Shown here piece by piece: positions 7,996-18,200 of a stretch of DNA of 64,000 nucleotides. The position numbers and the translations under genes are program-made. The notes below the pieces were generated by a model. It was not told the origin of the DNA and ran no database searches. It saw nothing but the letters and a program-made list of their open reading frames with translations. Source of the stretch: Tharpella sp964457755 (GTDB lineage Bacteria; Desulfobacterota; Anaeroferrophillalia; Anaeroferrophillales; Tharpellaceae); NCBI GenBank assembly GCA_964457755.1, contig CAYWGC010000008.1, forward strand, positions 24,692-88,691, given 5' to 3'. Position 1 is the stretch's first letter; each line of letters opens with the position of its first letter.

Positions 7996-9612
7996 ATGTT
8001 TCAGGCAAAAAGTGCGCAAACTTCCATTAAAGCAAAAATGGTTGTGAGTGTGGTTTTGACTCTCTGTGTTTTCTTAAGTCTCGGGTTGATCTTTTATAAC
8101 CAGTTTATCAGTAAAAAATTGCGTCAATCTTATTATCGCTCAGTTGAGGTTCTTTCCCGATCTTTTAATGAAGGGGTGCAAAGTTCGTTAGAGCGTGGCC
8201 AGATGAAGAATTTTCAAAAACTACTTACCAAACAGAAGGAGATAGAAGGGATTCGTGAAGTTATCCTTTACGATAAAACCGGCACCGTCAATATGTCGGC
8301 TAGCGGAGAGCAAGGTAAGGGAGTGAGTATCGATCAGGAGATCTGGAAAGACCTTTCCCAAAACCATCGCTCTATAACTCAAACCCGGGAGAAGAGTATT
8401 CATATATTTACTCCGCAAATTGCGGTTTCTGATTGTCTGCGCTGTCATCCCGGATGGCAAAAAGGTGAACTTGGCGGAGCTCTGGAATTGATTTATGATA
8501 TTGAGCCTTTGCAGGAGACCGTTGCGAACCAGCGGGCGATGCTTTTTGGGGGTGGTTTTATTCTCTTGCTCTTAATCAGCATTGTTATTTACATACTGGC
8601 CGGTTCTCTGACGAGACCTCTGGTTGAGATGACTGAAACAATGAAGAAAATTGCCGGCAATGAACTTGATGTCGAAGTTCCAGCGCAGGAGCGTCATGAT
8701 GAAATTGGCCACATGGCGGCAGCGGTTGAGATCTTCAAAGAGAATGCTGTGCAAAGACAGCGGCTTGAAAACGCTTTGAGTGAAATGGCAAACCAGTTCG
8801 AAGCTTCGGTAGTGACCTTTTTCTCATCCTTTACTACCGATATGCAGGAGATGCAGAAGTCTGTTAATCATATGAAGGAGGTTGCCGATCAAACCAATAA
8901 CCAGTCTGCAGCAGCTGTTGCCAGATCTGCAGAAACAGTGGCTAATGTTGGGCAGGCTTCAATTTCGATTGAGGGTTTGATTGCCTCAATCGGGGAGATT
9001 CAGGCGAAGATCGGAAAATCTTCAGAGATCTCACAGACGGCTGCCGCTAAGGCGGCTGAAGCCAGCTCCTTAGGCCATAAGTTGACAACGGCTGCGGGTG
9101 AGATTGATAAGGTGGTTGATTTGATTGCCGGGATTGCCGGCCAGACGAATCTTTTGGCCCTTAATGCCACCATCGAAGCGGCTCGAGCCGGAGAAGCGGG
9201 TAAGGGGTTTGCCGTAGTTGCCAATGAGGTTAAAGGTCTGGCTGGTAAAACCACTAATTCAACTAAGGAGATTACTGAAAGGGTTGCTGATATTCAGAAT
9301 TTTACGGCAGAATCAGTTCACGCTATTGATGAAATTGGTAAAACTATTGCAACTATAAACGAGACCATGGCTCTGGTCTTGAGTGCCGTCGAGGAGCAGA
9401 AAGGCACAACTGCTGCAATTACTGAGAGCACTCACCAGGCGACCGCAAATACTGAGGATGTATCTGAGCATCTGGCCGGGGTTGCGACAGCAATCAATGA
9501 AACTGATAGCGCTCTGCAGCAGGTCTTGCAAAAAGTTGATAATCTAATGGCTGGCGGAGATACTTTGCGGGCAGAGGTTGACCGTTTTATGGAACAGGTG
9601 AGGGCGATGTGA
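7996..9612 (+). CDS. methyl-accepting chemotaxis protein with haem-c motif in periplasmic sensor
   Basis: 538 residues. TM1 is at about 14-37, the periplasmic sensor at about 38-180, TM2 at about 181-204, HAMP at about 205-257, and the signalling hairpin near 380-415 (NLLALNATIEAARAGEAG). The sensor contains CLRCH (147-151), a CxxCH covalent haem-c site, so the receptor probably senses redox state, O2 or a redox partner, as DcrA-type receptors do. It lies 80 bp downstream of the hydrogenase small subunit on the same strand with no terminator visible between them, so co-transcription is plausible. The C-terminus lacks a CheR-binding NWETF-type pentapeptide. Confidence 0.92.
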   Translation: MFQAKSAQTSIKAKMVVSVVLTLCVFLSLGLIFYNQFISKKLRQSYYRSVEVLSRSFNEGVQSSLERGQMKNFQKLLTKQKEIEGIREVILYDKTGTVNMSASGEQGKGVSIDQEIWKDLSQNHRSITQTREKSIHIFTPQIAVSDCLRCHPGWQKGELGGALELIYDIEPLQETVANQRAMLFGGGFILLLLISIVIYILAGSLTRPLVEMTETMKKIAGNELDVEVPAQERHDEIGHMAAAVEIFKENAVQRQRLENALSEMANQFEASVVTFFSSFTTDMQEMQKSVNHMKEVADQTNNQSAAAVARSAETVANVGQASISIEGLIASIGEIQAKIGKSSEISQTAAAKAAEASSLGHKLTTAAGEIDKVVDLIAGIAGQTNLLALNATIEAARAGEAGKGFAVVANEVKGLAGKTTNSTKEITERVADIQNFTAESVHAIDEIGKTIATINETMALVLSAVEEQKGTTAAITESTHQATANTEDVSEHLAGVATAINETDSALQQVLQKVDNLMAGGDTLRAEVDRFMEQVRAM

Positions 9613-9642
9613 GGAAGGTCTCCTGAAGAACTAATTTTTTCC

Positions 9643-9669
9643 AGCCCTGCTTTAATAGCGGGGCTTTTT
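9643..9669 (+). terminator. rho-independent terminator after the chemoreceptor gene
   Basis: AGCCCTGC pairs with GCGGGGCT (one mismatch) around a 7-base loop, followed by a T run. It closes the hydrogenase-receptor unit. Confidence 0.75.
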
Positions 9670-9871
9670 GCTGGAACTTAGTTGTTAATTTACCCCTATG
9701 TAAAGGCTCTTTATTAAATAATATGTATATTCACGAATAAGCTGTTGTAGAACTTGAAGCAATGTACTATATGCAGAATTTAAAGAGCTTTATTTAGAAA
9801 TGAAAATGTAGTAATATGTTGCCCTTTTAAAAATGACGATGAAGTATTAACCTTTTTTCGCGGAAAATTTT

Positions 9872-10774
9872 ATGGAATATTTTGATATTTTAAATGTTAT
9901 CGGTAATACGCCGGTCTTACGGCTCGCAAAAATTTCTTCTATCCCGATTTTCGCCAAGGCCGAATATCTTAATCCCGGTGGCAGTGTTAAGGATCGAGTT
10001 GCCAAATATATGATTTCTCAAGCTGAGAAGCGAGGTTTTTTGAAACCGGGCTCAACGATTGTTGAGGCGACCTCAGGTAATACCGGTATTGCTGTTGCTT
10101 TTGTTGGGGTCCATCATGGTTATCGGGTGATTATTGTGATGCCAGAGGATATGAGTGAAGAGCGTAAAAAAATTATCAAGGCGTTGGGAGCCGAACTGGT
10201 TTTGACACCGGCTCAAGAGAGTTTGACAGGTTCAGTTGCAAAAGTCAAAGAACTGGCTGCCGGTATCAAAGATTCGCATATTCTCGGTCAGTTTGAGAAT
10301 CCCGACAATCCTGAGATTCACTATCGCACAACCGGATCCGAGCTCTGGAAACAGCTCGAAGGTAATGTTGATGTTTTTGTTGCCGGGGTTGGCAGCGGCG
10401 GAACCCTGGGTGGAGTTGGCCGTTTTTTGAAAGAGCAGAACCCTAAAGTCACAGTGGTTGCGGTTGAGCCGGAGAATTCGGCGGCTCTGCTTGGTCAGGA
10501 ACCCGGACTGCACCAGATTCAAGGGATTGGCGACGGTTTCGTGCCGCCGGTTCTTGATGTCTCTCTGATAGATGAGGTGGTGACTGTCAGTGATAAAGAC
10601 GCAATTGGTACAGCCCGGTCTTTGGCCCGCCTTGAGGGGACTATGGTTGGTACTTCATCCGGGGCCAATGTCTGGGCCGCGATGAAGCTGGCGCAACGTT
10701 TTGGCCCCGATAAACGGGTGGCCACGATTCTGCCGGATCGGATTGAAAGATATTTTAGTACCAGCTTGATTTAG
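9872..10774 (+). CDS. cysK: O-acetylserine sulfhydrylase / cysteine synthase
   Basis: 300 residues, a full-length PLP fold-type II enzyme making cysteine from O-acetylserine and sulfide. The PLP lysine lies in NPGGSVKDR (residues about 31-39), the substrate loop SGNTG near 70, and the phosphate-binding GSGGTLGG near 174. The ATG is preceded by only a weak ribosome-binding site. The protein ends in IERYFSTSLI, close to the C-terminal consensus of CysK that docks with serine acetyltransferase. It stands before gatA, separated by a CAGT-type repeat at 10775-10805. Confidence 0.92.
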   Translation: MEYFDILNVIGNTPVLRLAKISSIPIFAKAEYLNPGGSVKDRVAKYMISQAEKRGFLKPGSTIVEATSGNTGIAVAFVGVHHGYRVIIVMPEDMSEERKKIIKALGAELVLTPAQESLTGSVAKVKELAAGIKDSHILGQFENPDNPEIHYRTTGSELWKQLEGNVDVFVAGVGSGGTLGGVGRFLKEQNPKVTVVAVEPENSAALLGQEPGLHQIQGIGDGFVPPVLDVSLIDEVVTVSDKDAIGTARSLARLEGTMVGTSSGANVWAAMKLAQRFGPDKRVATILPDRIERYFSTSLI

Positions 10775-10840
10775 TTATCAGTCGTCAGTCGCCAGTGGTC
10801 AGTAGATCCAGTAAGGCTGATTTGTAAGGAATTGATATTT

Positions 10841-12316
10841 ATGGAACTTTATAACTGCTCTTTAGAAGAGCTTTGGTTGCGTCTCGAAAAGGGTGAGGTT
10901 TCATCCCTTGATGTGACGCGCTCAGTTTTTGGCCGCATTGCCGAGGTAGATAATAAAATTGCGGCCTATTTGGAAATTGATGAAAAGGGAGCATTGGCCC
11001 AGGCCGAGGCTGCCGATGAGCGTCGTCGTAAAGGTGAAAAAACGACCCCGGTTACTGGCATTCCTTTAGGCTTGAAAGATCTGCTCTCAACTAGAGGGCT
11101 GAAGACGACTTGTGCCTCACGCATGCTGGCTGATTATCGGCCCGAATATGATGCCACTGTGGTTGCGCGTTTACGAGTGGCAGGGGCCGTGATTACCGGT
11201 AAACTCAATATGGATGAATTCGCGATGGGTTCATCAACTGAAAATTCCGCTTTTAAAGCGACGTGTAATCCCTGGGATTTGGGTCGGGTGCCTGGAGGCT
11301 CCAGTGGTGGTTCGACAGCCGCAGTTGCGGCAGCTACGGCAATTGCCACTTTGGGATCTGATACCGGTGGTTCAATTCGTCAGCCCGCCTCTTTTTGTGG
11401 GGTCGTCGGTATGAAGCCGACTTATGGTCGGGTTTCGCGTTATGGTCTGGTGGCTTTTGCCTCTTCCCTTGATCAGATTGGCCCGGTAACTTTGACAGTG
11501 GCCGATGCCGCTTTGCTGCTGGGCGTGATTGCTGGCCATGATGAACGTGATTCAACCTCTGTCGATCTCCCGGTTCCCGACTATTATGGTGCCTTGAAAA
11601 ATGATATCAAGGGTTTGAAGATCGGGGTTCCGCAAGAGTATTTTGGTGTGGGTCTTGACCCCGAAGTTGAGGCCGCAGTGCGGCTGGGTTGTAATCAATT
11701 AGCCGATGCCGGAGCCTCTTTTAGCGAAGTTTCCCTATCGCATACTGATTATGCGGTAGCGACCTACTATCTTCTGGCCACTGCGGAGGCAAGTTCCAAT
11801 CTGGCTCGTTATGACGGTGTCAAATATGGTTTTCGGGCGGATGATGCTGATGGTTTGCTTGATATGTACCGTAAAACCCGGGCTCAAGGATTTGGTGATG
11901 AGGTCAAGCGTCGGATCATGCTTGGGACTTATGCTTTGTCGTCGGGATATTACGATGCCTACTATCGCAAAGCCCAGCAGGTAAGGACCCTGATTACCCG
12001 TGATTTTGATAAAGTTTTTGCTGATTGTGACGTGCTGGTAGCCCCGGTTTGTCCGACGCCAGCTTTTGCTTTTGGGGAGAAGGTTGATGACCCTCTGTCG
12101 ATGTACCTCACTGATATCTTGACGATTCCAGTCAACCTGGCCGGTCTGCCGGCGCTTTCAGTGCCTTGTGGATTTACGAAAAATGGGCTTCCGATCGGCT
12201 TGCAGATTATTGCCAAACCTTTTGCTGAAGAGACGCTTTTGCGGGTCGCCTGGCATTATGAACAGCTGGCTGGATGGTCCGGCCGGCGGCCGACTTTGGC
12301 AGGGGAGGTGGTTTGA
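10841..12316 (+). CDS. gatA: Asp-tRNA(Asn)/Glu-tRNA(Gln) amidotransferase subunit A
   Basis: 491 residues from the ATG at 10841, chosen because TAAGGA lies at a correct distance; an upstream in-frame TTG at 10832 is too close to it. GatA is the glutaminase of the GatCAB complex, supplying ammonia for transamidation of mischarged tRNA. The amidase signature is intact: the Lys in GLKDL, GGSSGGS and the catalytic Ser in SDTGGSIRQPASFCG. The stop codon is followed after 2 bp by gatB. gatC, often upstream of gatA, is not in this window. Confidence 0.95.
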   Translation: MELYNCSLEELWLRLEKGEVSSLDVTRSVFGRIAEVDNKIAAYLEIDEKGALAQAEAADERRRKGEKTTPVTGIPLGLKDLLSTRGLKTTCASRMLADYRPEYDATVVARLRVAGAVITGKLNMDEFAMGSSTENSAFKATCNPWDLGRVPGGSSGGSTAAVAAATAIATLGSDTGGSIRQPASFCGVVGMKPTYGRVSRYGLVAFASSLDQIGPVTLTVADAALLLGVIAGHDERDSTSVDLPVPDYYGALKNDIKGLKIGVPQEYFGVGLDPEVEAAVRLGCNQLADAGASFSEVSLSHTDYAVATYYLLATAEASSNLARYDGVKYGFRADDADGLLDMYRKTRAQGFGDEVKRRIMLGTYALSSGYYDAYYRKAQQVRTLITRDFDKVFADCDVLVAPVCPTPAFAFGEKVDDPLSMYLTDILTIPVNLAGLPALSVPCGFTKNGLPIGLQIIAKPFAEETLLRVAWHYEQLAGWSGRRPTLAGEVV

Positions 12317-12318
12317 TC

Positions 12319-13752
12319 ATGGATTATGAAATTGTTATCGGTTTGGAAGTTCATTGTCAGCTTCTGACTGAAACCAAGATTTTTTGTGGTTGTTCGACCC
12401 ATTTCGGTAATCCGCCCAATGAGAACAGCTGTCCGGTATGTACCGGGATGCCCGGGGCGCTGCCGGTTCTCAATCGCAAGGTTGTCGATTTTGCGATTCG
12501 GGCTGGTCTCGCGATTGGTTGTCAGATTACCCCGAATAGTATTTTTGCGCGCAAAAACTATTTTTATCCAGATCTTCCCAAAGGTTATCAGATCTCTCAG
12601 TTTGAACTGCCCATCTGCGTCGGTGGCCATCTCGATATCGAGGTCGAAGGTGAGATCAAGCGCATCGGTATAACCCGGATTCATATGGAGGAGGACGCCG
12701 GTAAGTTGGTTCATCCCGAAAATGAACATGGTGTCAGTTATGTTGATTACAACCGTGCCTGTGTGCCGCTTATCGAGATTGTTAGTGAACCCGATATGCG
12801 TTCGTCAGATGAAGCGGTGGCCTATCTGAAGGCTTTGCGTGATATTGTCGTCTACTTAGGGGTTTGCGATGGTAATATGGAGGAGGGCAGTTTTCGTTGC
12901 GATGCCAATATTTCGCTCAGACGTTGGGGGGTGCCGGAATTCGGGATTCGGGCTGAGCTTAAAAATATGAACTCCTTTCGTAATGTCCAGCGGGCCATTG
13001 AATATGAGGTTGAGCGTCAGCAGGAGATCCTTGATGGTGGCGGCCAGGTTGTGCAGGAGACCCGTTTGTGGAACGTTGATCGCGGAGTCAGTATGTCGAT
13101 GCGCGGTAAAGAGGAGGCGCACGATTATCGTTATTTCCCTGATCCTGATCTCCTGCCGGTGGTCGTCGATAAGGCCTGGGTTGAGAAGGTTCGGCAAAGT
13201 CTGCCCGAACTCCCGGCCGCCAAGCGTCGGCGGCTTGTAGATGACTATGCTATCCCCGTAGCTGACGCTGAAGTGTTGACTGCAGATCGAGCGATGGCTG
13301 ACTATTTTGAGGAGGTCGTTAAACTTTTTGCCCAGCCCAAAGCGGTGGCCAACTGGATCATGGTTGAGTTGCTGAAATATCTTAATGATGATAAGATAGG
13401 CATAACTCAATGTCCAATTACGCCTCAGGGTCTGGCTGATCTCTTAAAACTTATTGATGATAATACGATCAGCGGCAAGATCGGTAAGCAGGTTTTCTCG
13501 CAGATGTATAGCGCCGCCGATGATGATCCTCGGCAGATAGTTGAAAAGCAAGGTTTGGCCCAGATGTCTGATGCCGGGGAGCTTGCCAGTCTGGTGGAGG
13601 GGATTGTTGCCGCCAATGGTGACAAGGTTAAAGAGTATCAGCAGGGTAAAGTCAAACTTTTTGGTTTCTTTGTCGGGCAAGTGATGAAGCAGACCAAAGG
13701 TCAGGCCAATCCCCAGATGGTCAATCAATTGCTAAAAGAGAAAATTGGATAA
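12319..13752 (+). CDS. gatB: Asp-tRNA(Asn)/Glu-tRNA(Gln) amidotransferase subunit B
   Basis: 477 residues. The start at 12319 gives MDYEIVIGLEVHCQL, the normal GatB N-terminus, with AGGGGAGG eight bases upstream; a longer frame from a GTG at 12274 overlaps gatA and is rejected. GatB activates the mischarged aminoacyl-tRNA with ATP and receives ammonia from GatA. Zinc-binding cysteines occur at CGCSTHF and CPVC near residues 25-45, and the YFPDPDLLP motif is at about 274. The helical and YqeY-like C-terminal domain is present, so the length is complete. Translationally coupled to gatA. Confidence 0.96.
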   Translation: MDYEIVIGLEVHCQLLTETKIFCGCSTHFGNPPNENSCPVCTGMPGALPVLNRKVVDFAIRAGLAIGCQITPNSIFARKNYFYPDLPKGYQISQFELPICVGGHLDIEVEGEIKRIGITRIHMEEDAGKLVHPENEHGVSYVDYNRACVPLIEIVSEPDMRSSDEAVAYLKALRDIVVYLGVCDGNMEEGSFRCDANISLRRWGVPEFGIRAELKNMNSFRNVQRAIEYEVERQQEILDGGGQVVQETRLWNVDRGVSMSMRGKEEAHDYRYFPDPDLLPVVVDKAWVEKVRQSLPELPAAKRRRLVDDYAIPVADAEVLTADRAMADYFEEVVKLFAQPKAVANWIMVELLKYLNDDKIGITQCPITPQGLADLLKLIDDNTISGKIGKQVFSQMYSAADDDPRQIVEKQGLAQMSDAGELASLVEGIVAANGDKVKEYQQGKVKLFGFFVGQVMKQTKGQANPQMVNQLLKEKIG

Positions 13753-13784
13753 GCTGTGGGATGGCGGTGCTCGAAATGAAATGG

Positions 13785-13823
13785 GACTGTTTTGTCTCTA
13801 TTTTTAGAGACTGTTTTGTCTCT
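13785..13823. repeat. two direct copies of a 15-mer with an internal hairpin
   Basis: GACTGTTTTGTCTCT occurs at 13785-13799 and again at 13809-13823. Between them GTCTCTA pairs with TAGAGAC. A T-rich run follows at 13829-13837, so it may also terminate gatB transcription. Confidence 0.6.
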
Positions 13824-13981
13824 TAAGGGTTTTTTTATATCAGGTCAGCTACTTTAGGTATTGATTTTATTAGATATGTTTGAATGGCTCGAATAATGCT
13901 GTTCGCTTAAACAAGATCAAAAGATATTGTATCTACCGTTATTTTGTGAAAGCGACCTGCTTAGGAGTATTTTTTAGAGTT

Positions 13982-14923
13982 ATGTTTTTTCAAAGAACAT
14001 TAAAAAAAGAGATTTCTTGTGTTGGTATAGGTTTGCATTCCGGGGTCAAGGTTAAGCTGGTTTTGAAGCCGGCCCCAGCGGGGCATGGCATAAAACTGCA
14101 GCGCCTTGATCAGGGCCGGGTCTTGACAACCATCCCAGCTTTATCTGATTTCGTGGTCGATACCTCTATGGCTACGACTTTAGGCTGTGATGGCTTTGTC
14201 ATTGGCACGGTTGAGCATCTACTTTCGGCCTTCTCCGGTCTTGGCGTTGATAACGCTTTGGTTGAGGTACATGGGCCCGAAGTTCCGATTATGGATGGTA
14301 GTGCCAACCCCTTTGTCTACTTAATTAAAACGGCTGGAGTTAAGCGACAGGTTGACGCCAAATGCTACATGCGTATGACCGGAACTGTTACTGTCAGTGA
14401 CGGTGACAAATGGGCTCGTCTCGGACCCCAGCCCCCCTCTTCCAATGTCTCGCTCTCAATTATTAACCATATCGATTTCGATCATCCCATGATCGGTACC
14501 CAAAGTTTTAGTTTTTCCTTTGCCGATGTCTCCTACGACCGCCAGATCAGCCGGGCCCGGACCTTCGGTTTTCTTCACGAAGTTGAATGGTTGAAGTCCA
14601 ATAATTTGGCATTGGGCGGGTCTTTAGATAATGCTATAGTGCTGGATGAATATTCGGTTATGAATGATGATGGTTTACGCTTTGCTGATGAGTTTGCCCG
14701 CCATAAAGTCCTGGACTGTTTTGGTGATATAAGTCTCCTGGGTATGCCTTTGATCGGAGTTTTGGAGGCCAACAAAACCGGACACGCCTTAAATCACAAA
14801 CTGGTTCAGGCTGCCCTGGCTAAAACTGAGGCCTGGGAAAAGGTGACCACCGGCGAGTGGCTTGACGGATCGCAACCTAGTTTCACGGTTCCGCGTTTGG
14901 TAATGGGTGAAGCTCTGTTTTAG
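13982..14923 (+). CDS. lpxC: UDP-3-O-acyl-N-acetylglucosamine deacetylase
   Basis: 313 residues from the ATG at 13982, which gives MFFQRTLKKEISCVGIGLHSG, the usual LpxC start; the frame is open further upstream but without homology. LpxC catalyses the committed step of lipid A synthesis, so the host has an LPS outer membrane. The zinc site is visible: His in TVEHLLSAF, and His and Asp in RHKVLDCFGD; the catalytic Glu/His region is intact. It is monocistronic, with a terminator directly after it. Confidence 0.95.
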   Translation: MFFQRTLKKEISCVGIGLHSGVKVKLVLKPAPAGHGIKLQRLDQGRVLTTIPALSDFVVDTSMATTLGCDGFVIGTVEHLLSAFSGLGVDNALVEVHGPEVPIMDGSANPFVYLIKTAGVKRQVDAKCYMRMTGTVTVSDGDKWARLGPQPPSSNVSLSIINHIDFDHPMIGTQSFSFSFADVSYDRQISRARTFGFLHEVEWLKSNNLALGGSLDNAIVLDEYSVMNDDGLRFADEFARHKVLDCFGDISLLGMPLIGVLEANKTGHALNHKLVQAALAKTEAWEKVTTGEWLDGSQPSFTVPRLVMGEALF

Positions 14924-14953
14924 CAATTCTATTAAAAGAGAAAAAATAAAAAA

Positions 14954-14988
14954 GAGAGGGTTCCGTTTTGCGGGCCCTCTTTTTTTTT
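14954..14988 (+). terminator. rho-independent terminator of lpxC
   Basis: GAGAGGG..CCG pairs with CGG..CCCTCT around TTTTG, followed by nine T. Confidence 0.85.
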
Positions 14989-15048
14989 GGTGTATGTTGG
15001 AATTCCCGCTCGAACTCTTGTAAAGTTATATCCGGTAGTGTAAAGTGA

Positions 15049-15206
15049 ACAATGAATGATGAATGATGAANNNNNNNNNNNNNNNNNNNNNNNNNNNNNN
15101 NNNNNNNNNNNNNNNNNNNNNNNNNNNNNNNNNNNNNNNNNNNNNNNNNNNNNNNNNNNNNNNNNNNNNNTGAACAATGAATGATGAATGATGAAGGATG
15201 AATGAT
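15049..15206. repeat. TGAATGA-type tandem repeat interrupted by a 100-N gap
   Basis: Short AT-rich units of the AATGATG / TGAATGA type occupy 15049-15070 and 15171-15206; the N run at 15071-15170 lies between nearly identical flanks. The repeat almost certainly caused the assembly break, so the true copy number is unknown. It lies between lpxC and the DUF748 gene. Confidence 0.85.
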
Positions 15207-15254
15207 GAGTTAAAGTTTTGTCTTTGTTCCTCACCCTTTTAATGGAGAAATTAG

Positions 15255-18200
15255 ATGAGCGATCAGGAAAAACCCAAAAAGAGGATGTTGCCGGGTCGCA
15301 GGAAAATTTTATTATCTGTTTTCTTGGTACTTTTTATTTACACATTGAGCGGGTTTTTTTTTCTGCCTTGGTTACTTAAGACCCAGGCCGAAAAAAGGTT
15401 GCCGGAATTTTTGCAGCGGTCGGCAACGATTGATCAGGTGCGTTTTAATCCCTTCACTTTGCGGCTCCAGATTGACGGTTTTGTGGTTAATGGTCGGCAA
15501 TCACAGGCACCTTTGTTAAAGGTTGATTCTCTGCTCGCTGACTGTGCTGGTTTTCTTTCGTTAAGTAACCGAGCTTTAGTGTTGGAAAAGATCGATATTC
15601 AGGGACCTTATCTAAAAATCGTTAAAAATGAAGACGCAAGTTTTAACTTTTCCGATCTCTTGCCAGCTACGCCAAAGCCGGATGAAGAGCTTAAAGAAAA
15701 ACCTGAGACAAAGGGGCAGGGCTTTCGTTTTTCACTCAATAATATCAGCGTTGGGGGTGGGATTGTTGAAATTGCAGACCAGTCACGGGATATTTTTCAT
15801 TGGATCAATGACATAACTATTGGATTGCCGCAGATATCGAACCTACCGCAACTTGTTGAGACTAATATCCAACCTTCATTCGCCGCGGTGGTTAACGGTA
15901 CGCCACTGGTGGTTGGCGGTCAGAGCAAGCCTTTTGCGAAAACCTTAGAGACTTCTTTTGACATCAATATAGACGAACTTGATCTTGCCTATTATCTCTC
16001 ATACCTGCCTCAGGATCGCAACTTTACGGTCACCGATGGCTCTTTGACGACCCGTCTTAATCTAGCCTATCTCCAGTCGGAAAATGAGGTGCCCCGTCTG
16101 ACTCTTTCCGGAACTGCCAGAGTCAACAATGTCTTGATTAGTGGCCAGGGTGAGGAGAAGCAGCACCGCTTTGTTTTTCTGCCTGAACTTAAAGTTGATT
16201 TTGGGCCGGGGAACCTTCTTGATGGAGAACTTTTTCTTAGTGAAATAGTTATTCGAAAACCCGAGGTTAATCTCTTTTTCAAGCCGGACGGAGTTTTTTA
16301 TCTGCCGATGCTGGTTGCTGCTGTATCCGAAGATGGCACTCGACCCGCATCTGAGTCGAATTTAAAAAGTGTGTCCGATCCAGAACCCCAATCCAGAGAG
16401 TCTAAAAAGTTTGTTTTTAAACTGGACCGGCTGAGTTTGGAGGAGGGGGTTGTCGGGCTTCGTGATGAACGCGTGGTGCCGCCTTTTTCCGCCCGTATGG
16501 CTCCAGTTGAGCTTGAATTGAAAAATTTCAGTAATGTTGGCGATCATTCGGCTCACTATAATGTGAAACTGCAAAGTGATGCCGGGGAGACTCTCCTTGG
16601 GGACGGGGATTTTTCAGTTGATCCGCTAAATCTTATGACCCACTTTGCTCTGGATAATCTGCCTCTGGCGCGCTATGCGGCCTACTATCAGAAATATTTT
16701 GCGGGACAGTTGGATGGTGGGGGCTTACGCCTTGCTGGAGAGCTGTTTTTTGCGCAAAAAGAGGGTGGCGAACTTGAGCTGCAATTGCAAGATCTCGAGT
16801 GTGGCCTATCTGATATTAAAATTAGTTCTCCTGACGGGCAGCCGGTTCTGGCTCTGCCGAGCCTCCTGATGGCGCAAAGTCGTATCGATCTTAATAAAAG
16901 AGAGTTTGTGATCGGCTTTTTGGAAGGGGAAAAAGGCAGTTTGAATCTGCTGCGACGTCCCGATAATGTTATTAATTTGACAGATTTAATACCTCCTGTA
17001 AGTGCCAAAGAGAGTACGGCTAAGGAGGTTTTACCTGAAAATTTACCTGTTGTTTCTGTCGAAGTGACACCAGCCTGGTATCTCTTTTTAGAAAAAGGGC
17101 GATTATTGGATTTTCAAGTCATTTTCAAAGATCAGGTTCCAGCCGCAAAAACCGAGATTAAGGTTGATAAGATTAATCTTGCAATTAAACAACTGGGAAC
17201 CGCTGAAGGTGAGTCCGGAGATTTTAAACTCGATCTGCGCTTGGCCCAAAGGGGTCAACTCTCTCTCAAAGGACCCCTGAGTCTGGCTCCTTTACAAGCG
17301 GATTTTGCTGTTGATCTGCGCAACGTTCCGCTTAAAATTTTTCAGTCATATCTCGGAGAACATCTTGATTTAGTTTTAGTTAAAGGTGAGGCTGCATTGA
17401 AAGGAGCGTTCTCTTTTCGGCAGGAGGCTTCGGTGGGCCCCTCTATTGATTTTTCCGGTAAGGCCGCCATTGCTGATTTGAAGACGGTTGATGGCTGGAG
17501 CGGAACTGAGATCTTAAGTTTACAGAATCTTAAACTGGCTGGGATCTCTTTGCGTAATCAGCCGCCTGCCTTATCTGTGTTGAAATGTAGCGCTGATGGT
17601 TTGCAGGCCAACTTTGTCAAGGAGGTAGACGGCCGCAGCAACCTTGAGTTGCTGCTGGTAGAAAAAAATGTGGAGCCCGAAATTATTGATCCTGTGGTAG
17701 CGAATGGCTCAGCAATTGAGGTGAAGTCAGCTCCAGCTATGGCTCTGGAGTTTAAGAAAATAGCCTTGGACGAAAGTTCTATAGCCTTTATCGACCGCTC
17801 CCTGTCACCATCTTTTAAAATCTCTCTGGATGATCTTGGAGGTGAGGTGGTAGGTCTCACTTCTTTGGGTGAAAAGCCGGCTGAGGTTAAACTTGCTGGT
17901 AAGCTGAATGGTCAGGCGCCGGTCTCGGTTGTGGGTTTTATCGATCCTCTGGCCGAGGATCTTTACGTTGACCTGAAGATCGACGGTCAGGGCATCGGGA
18001 TGACCGATCTGACCCCCTATAGTGGAAAATTTATCGGTTATGCTATCGGTAAAGGTAAAATTTCTCTTGATCTTACTTGCAAAGTTGAGCAACAAAAGCT
18101 TACCTCCAGTAATGCCATTTTTCTGGATCAGTTTGATTTTGGTTCTGCGGTTGAGAGTCCGGATGCCTTCAATTTGCCGGTTAAGCTGGCAGTCGCTCTT

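Noticed and set aside
12256..12729. Minus-strand ORF of 157 codons over the gatA/gatB junction
   Set aside because: Shadow of gatB; gatB homology is unambiguous.
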